Shown one piece after another: positions 42,701 through 50,962 of a DNA stretch of 64,000 nucleotides (position 1 is the first letter of the stretch; each line of letters opens with the position of its first letter). The notes under the pieces are model-generated. The model was not told where the DNA came from, did not search any database, and worked only from the letters and a program-made list of their open reading frames with translations. Source of the stretch: Geomonas sp. Red32 (GTDB lineage: Bacteria; Desulfobacterota; Desulfuromonadia; Geobacterales; Geobacteraceae); contig NZ_JAKLOY010000007.1 of NCBI RefSeq assembly GCF_023652955.1, positions 62,001-126,000 of the forward strand, written 5' to 3'. The position numbers and the translations under genes are program-made.

Positions 42701-44616
42701 TGGGGATTGCCTACAGCCAGACCCTCATGGCCACCGGCGGGGCGGCTCCCTACAGCTGGGTGATCGCCTCCGGCACGCTCCCGGCGGGGCTCTCCCTTAA
42801 CGCCACTACCGGCGCCATCACCGGGATCCCGGTCGCCGACGGCTCGGCTGCCATCACCGTCCAGGTAACCGATGCGCTCGGGACCGCGGTGAGCAAGGCC
42901 CTGACCCTGGCCGTCTATCAGCCGCTGGCGGTTACCTCCGCTGGTTTCGCCACCGGCACGGTGGGGACCGCCTACAGCGAGACGCTGGCGGCCACCGGCG
43001 GGCTCGCCCCGTACAGCTGGTCGATCGCCTCGGGGACCCTCCCGGCCGGGCTTACCCTCAACGGTTCCACGGGCGCCATTAGCGGTACCCCGACCGCAGC
43101 GGCGAGCGCCACGCTCACCTTCAAGGTCACCGACGCCAACAACGCCACCGCCACCAAGCCGCTCACCCTGACCGTCTTCGCGCCGCTCACCGTGGCCACC
43201 ACGTCGCTTGCCAACGGCATCGCCGGCTTCGCCTACAACCAGGGCGTCTCCGCCACCGGCGGGGCCACTCCGTACAGCTGGACGGTCGCCTCCGGCTCGC
43301 TTCCGGCCGGGCTCTCCCTTAACGCCTCCACCGGCGCCATCACCGGCACCTCGACCGCCACCGGGACGAGCAGCTTCACCGTCCAGGTCGCCGACTCCCT
43401 GGGCGGCACCGCCACCAAGGCGCTCACCATCGGCATCTACCAGCCGCTGTCGGTCGCCACCACCACGCTTGCCACCGGCACCGCGGGGACCGCCTACAGC
43501 CAGACCCTGGCGGCCACCGGCGGCCTCGCTCCCTACAGCTGGTCGGTCGCCTCCGGGACCCTTCCCGCCGGGCTCACCCTGGCGGGCGCCACCGGCGTCA
43601 TCAGCGGCACCCCGGCCGCGGCGGCCAGCGCATCGCTCACCCTGCAGGTGACCGACGGCAACGGCACCACCGCCAACAGGGTGCTGACCCTCACCGTCTA
43701 CGGCCAGCTGGCGGTCTCCACCACCACGCTTTCCTCCGGTATCGTCAACACGGCCTACAGCCAGAGCGTTTCGGCTACCGGCGGACTCGCGCCCTACAGC
43801 TGGTCCGTCACCTCGGGTTCGCTCCCGGCAGGGCTCTCCCTCAACGCGTCGACCGGCGTCATCTCCGGCACCCCGACCACGGCGGGGACGTCCAGCTTTA
43901 CCGTGCAGGCCGCCGATTCCCTCGGAGGGAACGCCTCGGCCGCGCTACAGCTAACCATCGCCTCGACCGCCACCATCGCCATCGACACCACCGTCTACAC
44001 CGACGCCGCCACCGCGGGCAGTACCGTCGCTTCCCCCTCCTTCACCACCAAGGGAGCCGGCGAGCTGCTGCTGGCCTTCGTCAGCGCCAGTTCTCCCGAC
44101 ACCGGCACCAATACCTCCGTTTCCTCGATCTCGGGCGGTTCGCTTACCTGGACCCGCGCCGCGCTTGCCAACGGACAGCGGGGAACCGCCGAGGTCTGGT
44201 ACGCCTACGCCACCACCGCCTTGACCGGCACGGTCACCGCCACCTTGAACCAGAGCGTATCTTCCCGCTCCATCACGGTGGTCGCCCTGACCGGAACCGC
44301 TTCGGGGGCGAGCGCCATCGGTGCGGTCGCTACCGGCGGCGCTTCCGCCAGCGCCCCGTCGGTCTCCCTCACCACCACCAGGGCGAACTCCTGGGTCTTC
44401 GGGGTCGGCAACGACTGGACGAGCTACACTTCCCGTACCGTCGGTTCCAACCAGACCATGGTGCATCAGTTCCTCTCCAATGGGACCTGGGACGCCTACT
44501 GGGTGCAGCGCCAGACGAGCGCCATCGCCTCGTCCGGGACGGCGGTCACCATCAACGACACCGCCCCCACCGGTAACATGTGGAACCTCGCGGCAGTCGA
44601 GATCCGCACGCCTTAG
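36796..44616 (+). CDS. Giant secreted multidomain protein: PIG-L deacetylase, F5/8C-like and He_PIG repeats
   Basis: About 2606 residues. ATG 36796 was chosen because AGGAGGAGGAAG precedes it and a signal peptide follows; the frame opens at 36649. Order: signal peptide (1-24); PIG-L/LmbE domain with APHPDDE (H32, D34, D35) and a later HPDH, to about 300; PKD-like module about 316-405; F5/8C-like about 406-545; three He_PIG repeats to about 808; the shared domain about 809-1028; two He_PIG; a second F5/8C-like about 1208-1348; twelve consecutive He_PIG repeats to about 2388; a second shared domain to the end (VEIRTP). It probably deacetylates and binds extracellular N-acetylated glycan, with the repeats as a stalk. 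It has no PEP-CTERM tail. The catalytic assignment is from motif only. Confidence 0.87.
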   Translation: MGVAVRYLLSILVLLLLMCNGALAKVLVIAPHPDDEALMCSGVISSSLADGTQVKLVLMTNGDLNGITTGNARQDETVAAMAGKLGMKESDIIFLGYPDGGMAPGAVYGTYGLQPMYQKYTATTSTYAAPSGASATYGHRGLGGSDYHLYEFGSHANYNKPNAVTDLAAIIADFKPDHIFVTSPYDQHPDHSYSYYFLKDALTSVAASLPSYAPAIHTTIIHGGTITAWPAAANAATVFNAPVILSSTPLNWSVRESIGVPFALQNIALADNLKYQTIQSYPSQLTDPSSASFLSNFTHRDEFFFPEYAAGAAPPVASAGADQVVAENATVILDGTGSLANSGTLSYSWKQVQGKSVTLSGATSANPTFTAPSGLSFAEPLVFQLTVTDAGGTSYPDTVVVTVLSTSRYGNVAPASTVTVSSQNATTGQTGAKAVDGVIDGCPNNCSAEWVTNNELGGAYITLTWPQAQLIDKIVLYDRPQATEQIQSATLSFNDGSTIPVGALNNDGSSNTFNFPLKKILSVTLTVKQATGTATGLAEFQVFGQSAPTLAVVSGAASTGSVGYAYARTLAATGGQTPYSWSLTSGSLPAGLTLNASTGIIQGTPTAAGNSNFTLQVTDAAGATAQRAMTITVSASLKVATASLPSGNLHVAYDQTLTASGGQAPYTWSVVSGSLPSGLSLIPGTGHITGTPMALGSSSFIVQVVDANGYLATASLGQTIGSSLLTVTTNGPLPSGNAGTAYSQTLAVANGLAPYSWSLASGTLPAGIILSSAGVVSGTPTAAINTIVTVQVQDSWGDVATKNLSLSVTDAAHTITVDSTVFTDASTAGATITSPSITTKASGELLLAFVDASGPSTGANTTVSSVTNTGTALTWNLAIRSNTQPGVSEIWWAYAPTAITGTVTATLSLSVSSRSITVVSLLGTAANADAIGAVVSAGAKTGAPYASLVTTRDNSLVLGTGNDWSGAVARSAVLGQSIMHQFLSPTADTYWVQRMSAVTPASGTTVGISDSYPTADMFNLAAVEVRTQLPASLAMAPVTLPFGTVGAGYSQPFSASGGVLPYSWSVASGALPAGLTLNSASGILSGTPTADGSSTFTVQVKDAVGATVTSASFGMIVYTPVAVAAATLPTGTVSLNYRQALSVSGGLAPYSWSVSAGSLPGGLALDPSAGTISGTPAAAGSFSFTVQAKDANGTTGSQAMSITIYALVDRNVAPVATATASSQNSSYGQLASKAIDGVIDGYPGDYTKEWATVGQVAGAWINLAWPAYYQVDKVVLYDRPNLSDQILSATLTFSDGSTVSVGPLANDGSATAVTFSPKVTNSVKMTVVTGTGSNVGLAEMEVWGYQVASAVGVTTSSLPDGTVGVAYSQPLAASGGSSPYTWALTSGSFPAGLALDSTGVVSGTPTAAASGNVTIQATDSTGNSASKAFPLTVYAPLAVTTSSLPVATVGTAYSQSLAASGGSSSYSWSVTSGTLPAGLNLAQATGVISGTPTAAGSSPITVQVADGRGITAQAQLTVTVFQPLAVTTSSLPIATVGSAYSQPLSATGGTAPYRWSITSGTLPAGLSLTSGAIIGTPTATASATLTVQVTDAANGTATKSLTLAVYQPLAVASATLGNGTVGTPYSQTLAATGGATPYSWSITAGTLPAGLTLNGSTGAVTGTPTATASGPLTFQATDANGTTASKQLNLAVYAPLTLDTIALPTGTTGTSYSQTLAASGGATPYSWSVASGTLPAGLVLNGATGTITGTPAATASVSLTFKVTDGNGSSATKSLTLTVYGQLTVTTSALAIGTVGAPYSQTLAAGGGSAPYAWVITSGTLPAGLTLNATTGAITGTPAADGSAAIAVQVTDSLGIAVTKALTLAVFQPLSVTTTSLATVTVGGIYNQGLLATGGAAPYSWSIASGTLPAGLALNAATGAITGSPTAAGSATLGFLVTDLNGTTASKSLTLAVYGPLAVSTGTLATGTVGIAYSQTLMATGGAAPYSWVIASGTLPAGLSLNATTGAITGIPVADGSAAITVQVTDALGTAVSKALTLAVYQPLAVTSAGFATGTVGTAYSETLAATGGLAPYSWSIASGTLPAGLTLNGSTGAISGTPTAAASATLTFKVTDANNATATKPLTLTVFAPLTVATTSLANGIAGFAYNQGVSATGGATPYSWTVASGSLPAGLSLNASTGAITGTSTATGTSSFTVQVADSLGGTATKALTIGIYQPLSVATTTLATGTAGTAYSQTLAATGGLAPYSWSVASGTLPAGLTLAGATGVISGTPAAAASASLTLQVTDGNGTTANRVLTLTVYGQLAVSTTTLSSGIVNTAYSQSVSATGGLAPYSWSVTSGSLPAGLSLNASTGVISGTPTTAGTSSFTVQAADSLGGNASAALQLTIASTATIAIDTTVYTDAATAGSTVASPSFTTKGAGELLLAFVSASSPDTGTNTSVSSISGGSLTWTRAALANGQRGTAEVWYAYATTALTGTVTATLNQSVSSRSITVVALTGTASGASAIGAVATGGASASAPSVSLTTTRANSWVFGVGNDWTSYTSRTVGSNQTMVHQFLSNGTWDAYWVQRQTSAIASSGTAVTINDTAPTGNMWNLAAVEIRTP
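40841..43960 (+). repeat. Twelve tandem He_PIG-type repeats of about 261 bp
   Basis: Units of about 87 residues share a GxxYSQxLxAxGGxxPYSW core, then SGTLPAGLxL and TGxITGTP. They lie inside the giant surface protein gene. Five more single units occur upstream at 38431-39220 and 39881-40416. Long tandem repeats like this can expand or contract by recombination. Confidence 0.85.
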
Positions 44617-44640
44617 CGAGAGTTCCCCAGCAGTCAACGT

Positions 44641-44678
44641 AAAAGGGGCCGGCTGATCAGCCGGCCCCGCTTATTTTG
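44641..44678 (+). terminator. Rho-independent terminator with a perfect 24 bp palindrome
   Basis: GGGGCCGGCTGA and its reverse complement are adjacent at 44645-44668, followed by GCTTATTTT. It lies 24 bp after the giant gene. The convergent minus-strand regulator gene ends 87 bp further on. Confidence 0.85.
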
Positions 44679-44764
44679 TGATGGACGATCTGCGGCGGGA
44701 CCCTTTGGAGCGGCGCTGCTTGGAACCGACGGCCGCTGGCGGGCCGGGTGAGGGGAGGGGATAG

Positions 44765-45505
44765 TCAATACTCGACGGTGATGGGATGAAAGGGACGCTT
44801 GTCCCTCGTGGTGAAGAACGTTTTGCTGAGGACCACCGTCTTGTTGTCGATGATGGCGATCAGGTTTTCCTTCACGAGGTTTCTCAGGACGCGGCTCATG
44901 GTCTCCCGGGTGACCGAGGCGAAGTTAGCCATCTGCTGGTGGGTGAGTTTCACATCGATGATGACGCCGCGCTGGTCCTTGACCCCGTAGAGCTCGGCGA
45001 GCCGTTCCAGAAGCGACATCACCCGGTCCTGGGCGTTCTCCGCATTGAAGCTCACGATCTTGATCATTTCCCAGGAGTCGCGAAGCCTGCGGCAGAGGAG
45101 ATCGATGATCTTGCGCTGGAAACGCGCGTTACTCAGGAGGTAGGCCTCGAAATCCTCCTTGGCGAGAAAACCGATCACGGCGTCCTCGTGGGCGATGACT
45201 GTGGCGGGGTTGGTCTTGCCGTCCAACAGCGACATCTCGCCGAAGAACTCGTTTCTGCGGTGGATGGAGATGATCTGCTCCCTTCCTTCTTCGTTGTGCT
45301 TAACCACCCGCACCTTCCCTGAATAGATGAGGTACATGCACTTGCTGGTGTCCTCCTCCAGGAGCACCACCTGGTCCTTCGCGTACTCCTTCTTCACGAA
45401 CAGCTTCTCGACGTTTTCGATCTCCTCGTTTCGGAGGTCTGCGAAGAAGGGGATGTTCTTGATCGACTTGCAGCCGATTTGATGCCGTTCCAATGGCTCG
45501 GTCAT
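44765..45505 (-). CDS. CRP/FNR family transcription regulator
   Basis: This 246-residue regulator starts at ATG 45505 behind AGGGAG; the frame extends to 45661 but with a low-complexity Pro/Arg leader. A cyclic-nucleotide-binding fold spans about residues 15-130 (NEFFGEMSLLDGKTNPATVI). A dimerisation helix and a winged helix-turn-helix follow. The recognition helix SVTRETMSRVL has R200-E201-x3-R205, the same residues with which E. coli CRP reads TGTGA; FNR has V-E-x3-R instead. It lacks the N-terminal cysteine cluster of FNR. It could bind the CRP-like boxes at 21772, 22136, 32775 and 33137. The effector is unknown. Confidence 0.9.
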   Translation of the reverse strand: MTEPLERHQIGCKSIKNIPFFADLRNEEIENVEKLFVKKEYAKDQVVLLEEDTSKCMYLIYSGKVRVVKHNEEGREQIISIHRRNEFFGEMSLLDGKTNPATVIAHEDAVIGFLAKEDFEAYLLSNARFQRKIIDLLCRRLRDSWEMIKIVSFNAENAQDRVMSLLERLAELYGVKDQRGVIIDVKLTHQQMANFASVTRETMSRVLRNLVKENLIAIIDNKTVVLSKTFFTTRDKRPFHPITVEY

Positions 45506-45988
45506 TGGGGTCTCCCTGGTTCCGGTCATCATCGGCCGGCGTCGGATATTTTTACAACGGTCGGTACGGACAGGTGGGGATGGCGGCGCCGACCTCCCGG
45601 CCGGGCCGGCCGGAACTCGGGGCGCAATGGCCCGGTAGATAATGAGCAACAAGGATGCCAAATGCTAATTAATTTAAATTACTGGCAAGTGGGCGCTATC
45701 AGTAGAAAAAATTTTTTTCATCAGTGTAAGGACATCCGACAAAATGCCGCTATACTTTACACGACCCCCGCACCCTCATGGGTAAGTGCCAGTAGCAGCG
45801 TTAATTAGATGGCAGTGGATGACGGGTTGGTGTAATAAATATCATTAACCACCACTTTTAAGCGAATAAGCTTTCGAGCCGGCCGGTAAAATTTGTCCGG
45901 CCGTGCATTTCTAACTTGACAGGAAAAGATGGTAAAGGTTTAATTTAAACCTGCTCAGGTATGGTCTAATTAGAGTGAGGGCCGCGGC
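45506..45988. promoter_or_regulatory. AT-rich intergenic region between the CRP/FNR gene and the exosortase gene
   Basis: This 483 bp divergent region has no credible gene. It is notably AT-rich compared with its surroundings (ATTAATTTAAATTA near 45666). It contains the strong exosortase promoter at 45916-45944 and presumably a promoter for the minus-strand regulator, which I could not assign with confidence. Confidence 0.6.
45916..45951 (+). promoter_or_regulatory. Sigma-70 promoter of the exosortase operon, overlapped by a palindrome
   Basis: TTGACA at 45916-45921, a 17 bp spacer and TTTAAT at 45939-45944. The 15 bp palindrome GGTTTAATTTAAACC (45937-45951) covers the -10, so a repressor could act here. 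The GTG start of the exosortase gene follows 38 bp later. Confidence 0.72.
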
Positions 45989-46834
45989 GTGACGTTTGAT
46001 GAAACTTTCAGGCAGAATCGACTCGCCTTTCTCTTCACGCTGCTGCTTTTGATGGCCGTCTACGCCAAGGTGGTGCCGGACATGGCCCGCCAGTGGTACG
46101 AAGACGCCAACTACTCGCACGGCTTTCTTGTCCCGCTGGTGGCGGGATTCTTCGTCTGGGAACGCCGCCGGCTTTTGGCCACCACCGTGGTGGAGCCGTG
46201 GTGGCCGGGACTGATCCTTTTGATCTTTGCCATGCTGCAACTGGTGGTGGGCCGGCTGGGTATGGAACTCTTCACCATGAGGAGCTCTCTGGTGGTGGCC
46301 CTGGGGGGAATCACGCTCTTTTTCTTCGGCAGGCGGCTTTTCAGGCTGATGCTGTTGCCGCTAGCCTACCTGCTGTTCATGGTCCCCCTCCCGTACCTTG
46401 TTTACGATGCGATCGCCTTCCCTCTCAAGCTCTTTGTCACCAGGGTATCCATCGCTTTCCTCCAGATGGCCGGCGTGGTCGTGCTGCGGGAGGGGAACGT
46501 GATCCAGCTGCCGCTCACCACCCTTGAGGTGGCCGACGCCTGCAGCGGTATCCGCTCGCTCATCTCGCTGCTGGCCCTGGCCGTCGCCTGCGCCTGTTTT
46601 TTGAAGCTCCCCGCCGGGAGGCGGGTGGCGCTGGTGGTGGCCGCGGTCCCCATCGCCATTTTCGCCAACGCCCTGCGGGTGATCGGCACCGGCCTTTTGG
46701 CCCAGTACTGGGGAGCGCGGGCGGCGGAAGGCTTTTTTCATGAATTTGCCGGCCTGGTGGTTTTCATGGCGGCGGCCTTCCTCCTGGTCGCCCTGGGAGC
46801 GCTCCTCTCGCGGAAGAAGGAGGGCCCATGCTGA
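45989..46834 (+). CDS. Exosortase (EpsH/XrtA-like membrane transpeptidase)
   Basis: This 281-residue inner-membrane protein has about eight transmembrane segments and starts at GTG 45989. The catalytic triad of exosortases is present: Cys185 in DACSGIRSLISLL, Arg230 in NALRVIGTGLL and His251 in FFHEFAG. Exosortases are proposed to cleave PEP-CTERM tails and pass the protein on for surface attachment in EPS-producing Gram-negative bacteria. Here it heads an operon with EpsI, a UDP-sugar dehydrogenase and PrsK/PrsR. The exact Xrt subtype is not assignable by eye. The stop overlaps epsI by 7 bp. Confidence 0.93.
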   Translation: MTFDETFRQNRLAFLFTLLLLMAVYAKVVPDMARQWYEDANYSHGFLVPLVAGFFVWERRRLLATTVVEPWWPGLILLIFAMLQLVVGRLGMELFTMRSSLVVALGGITLFFFGRRLFRLMLLPLAYLLFMVPLPYLVYDAIAFPLKLFVTRVSIAFLQMAGVVVLREGNVIQLPLTTLEVADACSGIRSLISLLALAVACACFLKLPAGRRVALVVAAVPIAIFANALRVIGTGLLAQYWGARAAEGFFHEFAGLVVFMAAAFLLVALGALLSRKKEGPC

Positions 46835-47466
46835 AGAAATGGCACTTCGCCGCGGTGTACGTCCTTCTTCTGGCGGCCGGCGGCTACCTCCAGTTTCACG
46901 GTACCGGGCACGTTCCCATCAAGAAGCCGCTCGATCTCTTTCCCTCCACGGTGAGCCACTGGCGGATGGCGGGGGAATCGCACCTCTCCGAAGGGGTGCG
47001 GGCGGTACTTAAAGCCTCGGATGTGCTGATGCGGCAGTACGTGAACGAGCGGGGAGAGAGGGTCGAGCTCTACATCGGCTATCACGACGGGGGGAACGGG
47101 AGCGGCGAGATCCACTCCCCCAAGCACTGCCTGCCGGGGAGCGGGTGGCTGACCCTCTCCACTGCGCGGACGGAACTGGCCACGGCCGGCGAGAAGCTCA
47201 ACCTGGTGCGTGCGGTCTACCAGAAGGGGGACGACCGCGAGCTGTTTCTCTACTGGTACCAGGTGGGCGGGGCGACCATCTCGGAGGAGTATTCCCTCAA
47301 GGCCGCTGAGATCGCCAACTCGCTGCTGCATAACCGCCGCGACGCTTCCTTCATCCGGATCTCGGTCCCCTTTCCGGCCGACGGTGGCGAGTCGAGGGCC
47401 GGGGAGATCGCCAAGGAGTTCGTCGGGGACTTCCTCCCGCAGATACGGGGATTTCTTCCGGGTTAG
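46828..47466 (+). CDS. epsI: Exosortase-associated protein EpsI (DUF3485)
   Basis: This 212-residue protein has an N-terminal transmembrane anchor (residues about 7-20) and a periplasmic domain. The family hallmark HSPKHCLPGSGW is near residue 95, preceded by VELYIGYHDG. EpsI accompanies exosortases as a separate gene, as here, or as a C-terminal fusion; its role is unknown. It overlaps the exosortase stop by 7 bp. Confidence 0.92.
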   Translation: MLKKWHFAAVYVLLLAAGGYLQFHGTGHVPIKKPLDLFPSTVSHWRMAGESHLSEGVRAVLKASDVLMRQYVNERGERVELYIGYHDGGNGSGEIHSPKHCLPGSGWLTLSTARTELATAGEKLNLVRAVYQKGDDRELFLYWYQVGGATISEEYSLKAAEIANSLLHNRRDASFIRISVPFPADGGESRAGEIAKEFVGDFLPQIRGFLPG

Positions 47467-47556
47467 CCTATCGTCCAAAGCCGCAGGAGCAGGCGGCCAG
47501 CCGCTTTTCAACCGGTCTCAAATCTCTTGCCCCGCGGGGCCATACCGGAGGTTTTC

Positions 47557-48843
<1,287 letters not shown>

Positions 48844-48892
48844 CTCCCCCGAGGCGCGCCGGTTACGGCGCGCCGCCCTGCGGAGGAAGAGT

Positions 48893-50962
48893 ATGACGAT
48901 TTCGCTGATCGCAGTAGCCATGCTGTCGTTGTCCGTGCTGAGGCTCGTCTTGCAGCCGCAGCGGCGCGGCTCGCGCTGGCTGCTCGTTGCCACCCTGGCG
49001 GCGGCCGCCCTCCTGGAGCTGGGGGATCTCTGCGCCGTCACCGGGACGGACAGCGGAGGCTCCTGCCGCCACTCGGTCCTCTTCATCGAGGCGGTGACCC
49101 CGGCGCTTTGGCTCCTTTTGAGCCTGAGTTACGGCCGCGAGGGCGGGGTCAAGGGGGTCGGCAGGGGCGGCTGGCTGCTTTTCGCGGTCTCGGGCCTCTT
49201 GCTGCTGGTGCCGGTGGTTCTCACCCCGCAGGAGCTTTTTTACGCCCCCGACTTTCCGGCGGAACGGATCCTCTTCCTGACCGACCGGGGATACCTGTTC
49301 TACGTGGCGATCCTGGTGTTTTTGGTGGCCGCCCTGATGAACTTTGAGTCGACCCTGCTGCACGCCTCCCCGGATGCGCTCTGGCGGGTCAAGCTCGACA
49401 TCGTGGCGCTCGGCTCGATGCTGGCGGTGCTGGTCTTTTACTACAGTAACGCCCTGCTCCAGCGGACGCTCAACATGGAACTCGTGCCGCTGCGCGCCTT
49501 GCTGTTCATGCTGGGGGCGGGGCTCGTGCTCTACTCGCGTGCGGAGAGGCGCGGAGCGGTGAAGATCCGCGTTTCCCAGCGGATCCTCCTCAGGTCGGCA
49601 GCCCTGGCCGCGGTGGTCGGCTACCTGGTCCTGCTCGGTGCCCTGGGCGAGGGGCTTCGCTACTTCGGGGACCAGTTCCCGCGGGTCTTGACCATGGCGC
49701 TCGGCTTCATCTCCGGGATGCTGCTGCTTCTGGTGCTCCTTTCCAACCGGCTCAAGCGGGAAGTGAAGGTCTTTTTCCACAAGAACTTCTACCAGAGCAA
49801 GTACGACTACCGGACCCAGTGGCTCGCCATCACCGAGCGGCTGGCCACCGCCGGCTCCGGCGAAAATCTCCTCAAGCGGATACTCTCCGCTTACTGCGAG
49901 ATCTTCGGGGTCCGGGGCGCGGCCATCTACCTCCACCAGGAAGAGTGCGGCTGGTTCTGCGCCACCGGGATCCTCGATCTGGAGGGTGCCGAGGAGTCCC
50001 TGGCCGATAACAATCCGCTCCTCGCCTACCTGCGGGGTAAGCGGTGGGTCTTCTACAGCGGCGACGACAACCCCGAGATCCTGGCCGCCAACCGGAGCTT
50101 CATCGACAGGCACCGGATCTCCTTCGTGATCCCGCTCTTCGAGGGGGAGGCCCTGATCGGGTTCATCGCGCTGGGCGAACGGATGGTCCCCGACGAGCGC
50201 TACCGCTACGAGGATTTCGACCTGATGAAGGCCATCGGCCGGCAGGTCTCCATCTCGATCCAGCAGCAGCGGCTCTCCGAGCAACTCACCCAGGCACGGG
50301 CCATGGAAGCCGCCGGCAGCCTTGCCACTTTCGTGATCCACGATCTCAAGAACCTGACCTCCACGGTCTCGCTCATCGTCGACAACGCCGGCGATCACAT
50401 CGACAACCCCGACTTCCAGCGCGACATGCTGGAAAGCCTGGGAAGGACCTCCCAGAAGATGCAGGACCTGATCGGGAGACTCAGTAACCTCGAAGAGATG
50501 GAGTACTACCGCCTGCGCCCGGTGGACCTGCTGGCCTTGGTGGAGCGGAGCGCGAGCCTTTTGCAGGCCCCCATCGCGATCCGGGGCGACCGCCATACCG
50601 CCATGGCCGACGAGGAGGAGCTCCAGAAGGTTCTCTTGAATCTCTTTTTGAACGGAATCGAGGCCTCCGAGAGGGGGGCTCAAATCACCGCCGAGGTGGG
50701 GCACGACGGCGCCCCGTACATCAAGGTAATCGACCGAGGCTGCGGCATGTCGCCGCGCTTTATCAGGAGTGAGCTCTTCACCCCGTTCCGCAGCACCAAG
50801 TTGAAGGGGCTCGGGATCGGGATGTACCAGTGCCGCCAGATCGTGGCGGCCCACGGAGGACGGCTTGAGGTTTCCAGCGTGGAGGGGGTCGGAACCGAAT
50901 TCACCGTCTGGCTTCCGCCGCTGGAGCTTGATGCCGCTGGTGTCATGGTCCATGCCGCGTGA
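48893..50962 (+). CDS. prsK: PEP-CTERM/exosortase system histidine kinase PrsK
   Basis: This 689-residue membrane sensor kinase has about eight N-terminal transmembrane segments (to about residue 300), then a GAF-like domain (about 315-450) with EIFGVRGAAIYLHQEECGW. A kinase core follows with phospho-acceptor His483 in FVIHDLKNLTSTVS. The N box is LFLNGIEASERG and the G boxes are DRGCGMS and LGIGMYQCRQIVAAHGG. This layout is that of PrsK. It overlaps prsR by 4 bp and probably phosphorylates it. The signal is unknown. Confidence 0.92.
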   Translation: MTISLIAVAMLSLSVLRLVLQPQRRGSRWLLVATLAAAALLELGDLCAVTGTDSGGSCRHSVLFIEAVTPALWLLLSLSYGREGGVKGVGRGGWLLFAVSGLLLLVPVVLTPQELFYAPDFPAERILFLTDRGYLFYVAILVFLVAALMNFESTLLHASPDALWRVKLDIVALGSMLAVLVFYYSNALLQRTLNMELVPLRALLFMLGAGLVLYSRAERRGAVKIRVSQRILLRSAALAAVVGYLVLLGALGEGLRYFGDQFPRVLTMALGFISGMLLLLVLLSNRLKREVKVFFHKNFYQSKYDYRTQWLAITERLATAGSGENLLKRILSAYCEIFGVRGAAIYLHQEECGWFCATGILDLEGAEESLADNNPLLAYLRGKRWVFYSGDDNPEILAANRSFIDRHRISFVIPLFEGEALIGFIALGERMVPDERYRYEDFDLMKAIGRQVSISIQQQRLSEQLTQARAMEAAGSLATFVIHDLKNLTSTVSLIVDNAGDHIDNPDFQRDMLESLGRTSQKMQDLIGRLSNLEEMEYYRLRPVDLLALVERSASLLQAPIAIRGDRHTAMADEEELQKVLLNLFLNGIEASERGAQITAEVGHDGAPYIKVIDRGCGMSPRFIRSELFTPFRSTKLKGLGIGMYQCRQIVAAHGGRLEVSSVEGVGTEFTVWLPPLELDAAGVMVHAA

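Noticed and set aside
40841-43960. DNA-level satellite or CRISPR-like repeat
   Set aside because: The 261 bp period keeps the frame and encodes He_PIG modules, so it is protein repeat structure.
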